Translations under genes and position numbers: made by a program | From: Bacteroidota bacterium | Lineage (GTDB): Bacteria; Bacteroidota; Bacteroidia; Flavobacteriales; Weeksellaceae | Length of the DNA: 5,907 bases | Direction: 5' to 3' | Assembly (NCBI GenBank): GCA_023420435.1 | Contig: JAEZWE010000044.1 | Span: forward strand, 1 to 5,907 | Notes under the pieces: generated by a model | What the model saw: only the letters and a program-made list of their open reading frames with translations | Database searches by the model: none | What the model was told of the DNA's origin: nothing | Shown: positions 5,846 through 5,907 of the stretch, in pieces | Numbering within the stretch: the first letter of the stretch is position 1 | How the letters are laid out: every line of letters begins with the position of its first letter

Positions 5846-5907
5846 ATGACAACGCAGAAACCATTTTCAGAATTCAGAAAATTCCAAATTTTTGGAAACG
5901 GAAACTG
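5846..5907 (+). CDS. Start of an unidentified protein-coding gene (3' end outside window)
   Basis: An ATG at 5846 opens a frame that is uninterrupted to the window edge: 20 codons, reading MTTQKPFSEFRKFQIFGNGN. Support comes from the well-placed promoter just upstream. No signal peptide is apparent; the start is polar and basic. Twenty residues are too few to assign a family, and I do not recognise the protein. The gene is divergent from the DUF808 gene, with 144 bases between their starts. Confidence 0.55.
   Translation, partial: MTTQKPFSEFRKFQIFGNGN

Overview
The window looks like ordinary chromosome from a flavobacterium (Bacteroidota), probably close to Chryseobacterium and its relatives (Weeksellaceae). 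This rests on several things: AT-rich DNA, the absence of strong Shine-Dalgarno sequences before the genes, -7 promoter boxes of the Bacteroidota type (TAnnTTTG), secretion signals ending in the FSQ style, and protein phrases typical of that class. The genus is an inference from remembered sequence style, not from a search.

Layout, left to right. Positions 1-479 hold the 3' end of typA (bipA), a ribosome-associated GTPase, closed by a strong intrinsic terminator at 500-533. Next on the + strand are two exported proteins: a lipoprotein of the GHL10/DUF187 glycosidase-like family (589-2154, related to E. coli YddW/DigH) and a small secreted NTF2/SnoaL-like protein (2207-2719). A 224-base spacer with two overlapping inverted repeats precedes a 12-helix MFS sugar transporter of the SLC45-like type (2944-4353). 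It ends at a GC-rich hairpin terminator (4383-4411). A gene-free stretch of about 390 bases (4412-4798) follows, containing short hairpins, what look like worn intergenic repeats, and a terminator facing the other way. The - strand gene 4799-5701 encodes a DUF808 (YedI-type) inner-membrane protein. A 144-base divergent promoter region then leads to the first 20 codons of an unidentified + strand gene that runs off the window.

The genes do not form one pathway. TypA is a translation factor. The glycosidase-like lipoprotein and the SnoaL-like protein lie 52 bases apart on the same strand and could share a transcript, both acting outside the cytoplasm. The transporter and the DUF808 protein converge on each other and are separately terminated. 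I found no tRNA, rRNA, CRISPR array, insertion sequence, phage gene or defence system, and no convincing sign of a previously undescribed system. The most interesting parts are non-coding: the overlapping, mutually exclusive hairpins before the transporter, the repeat-like spacer after it, and one identical octamer used as a likely -7 box at three gene starts.
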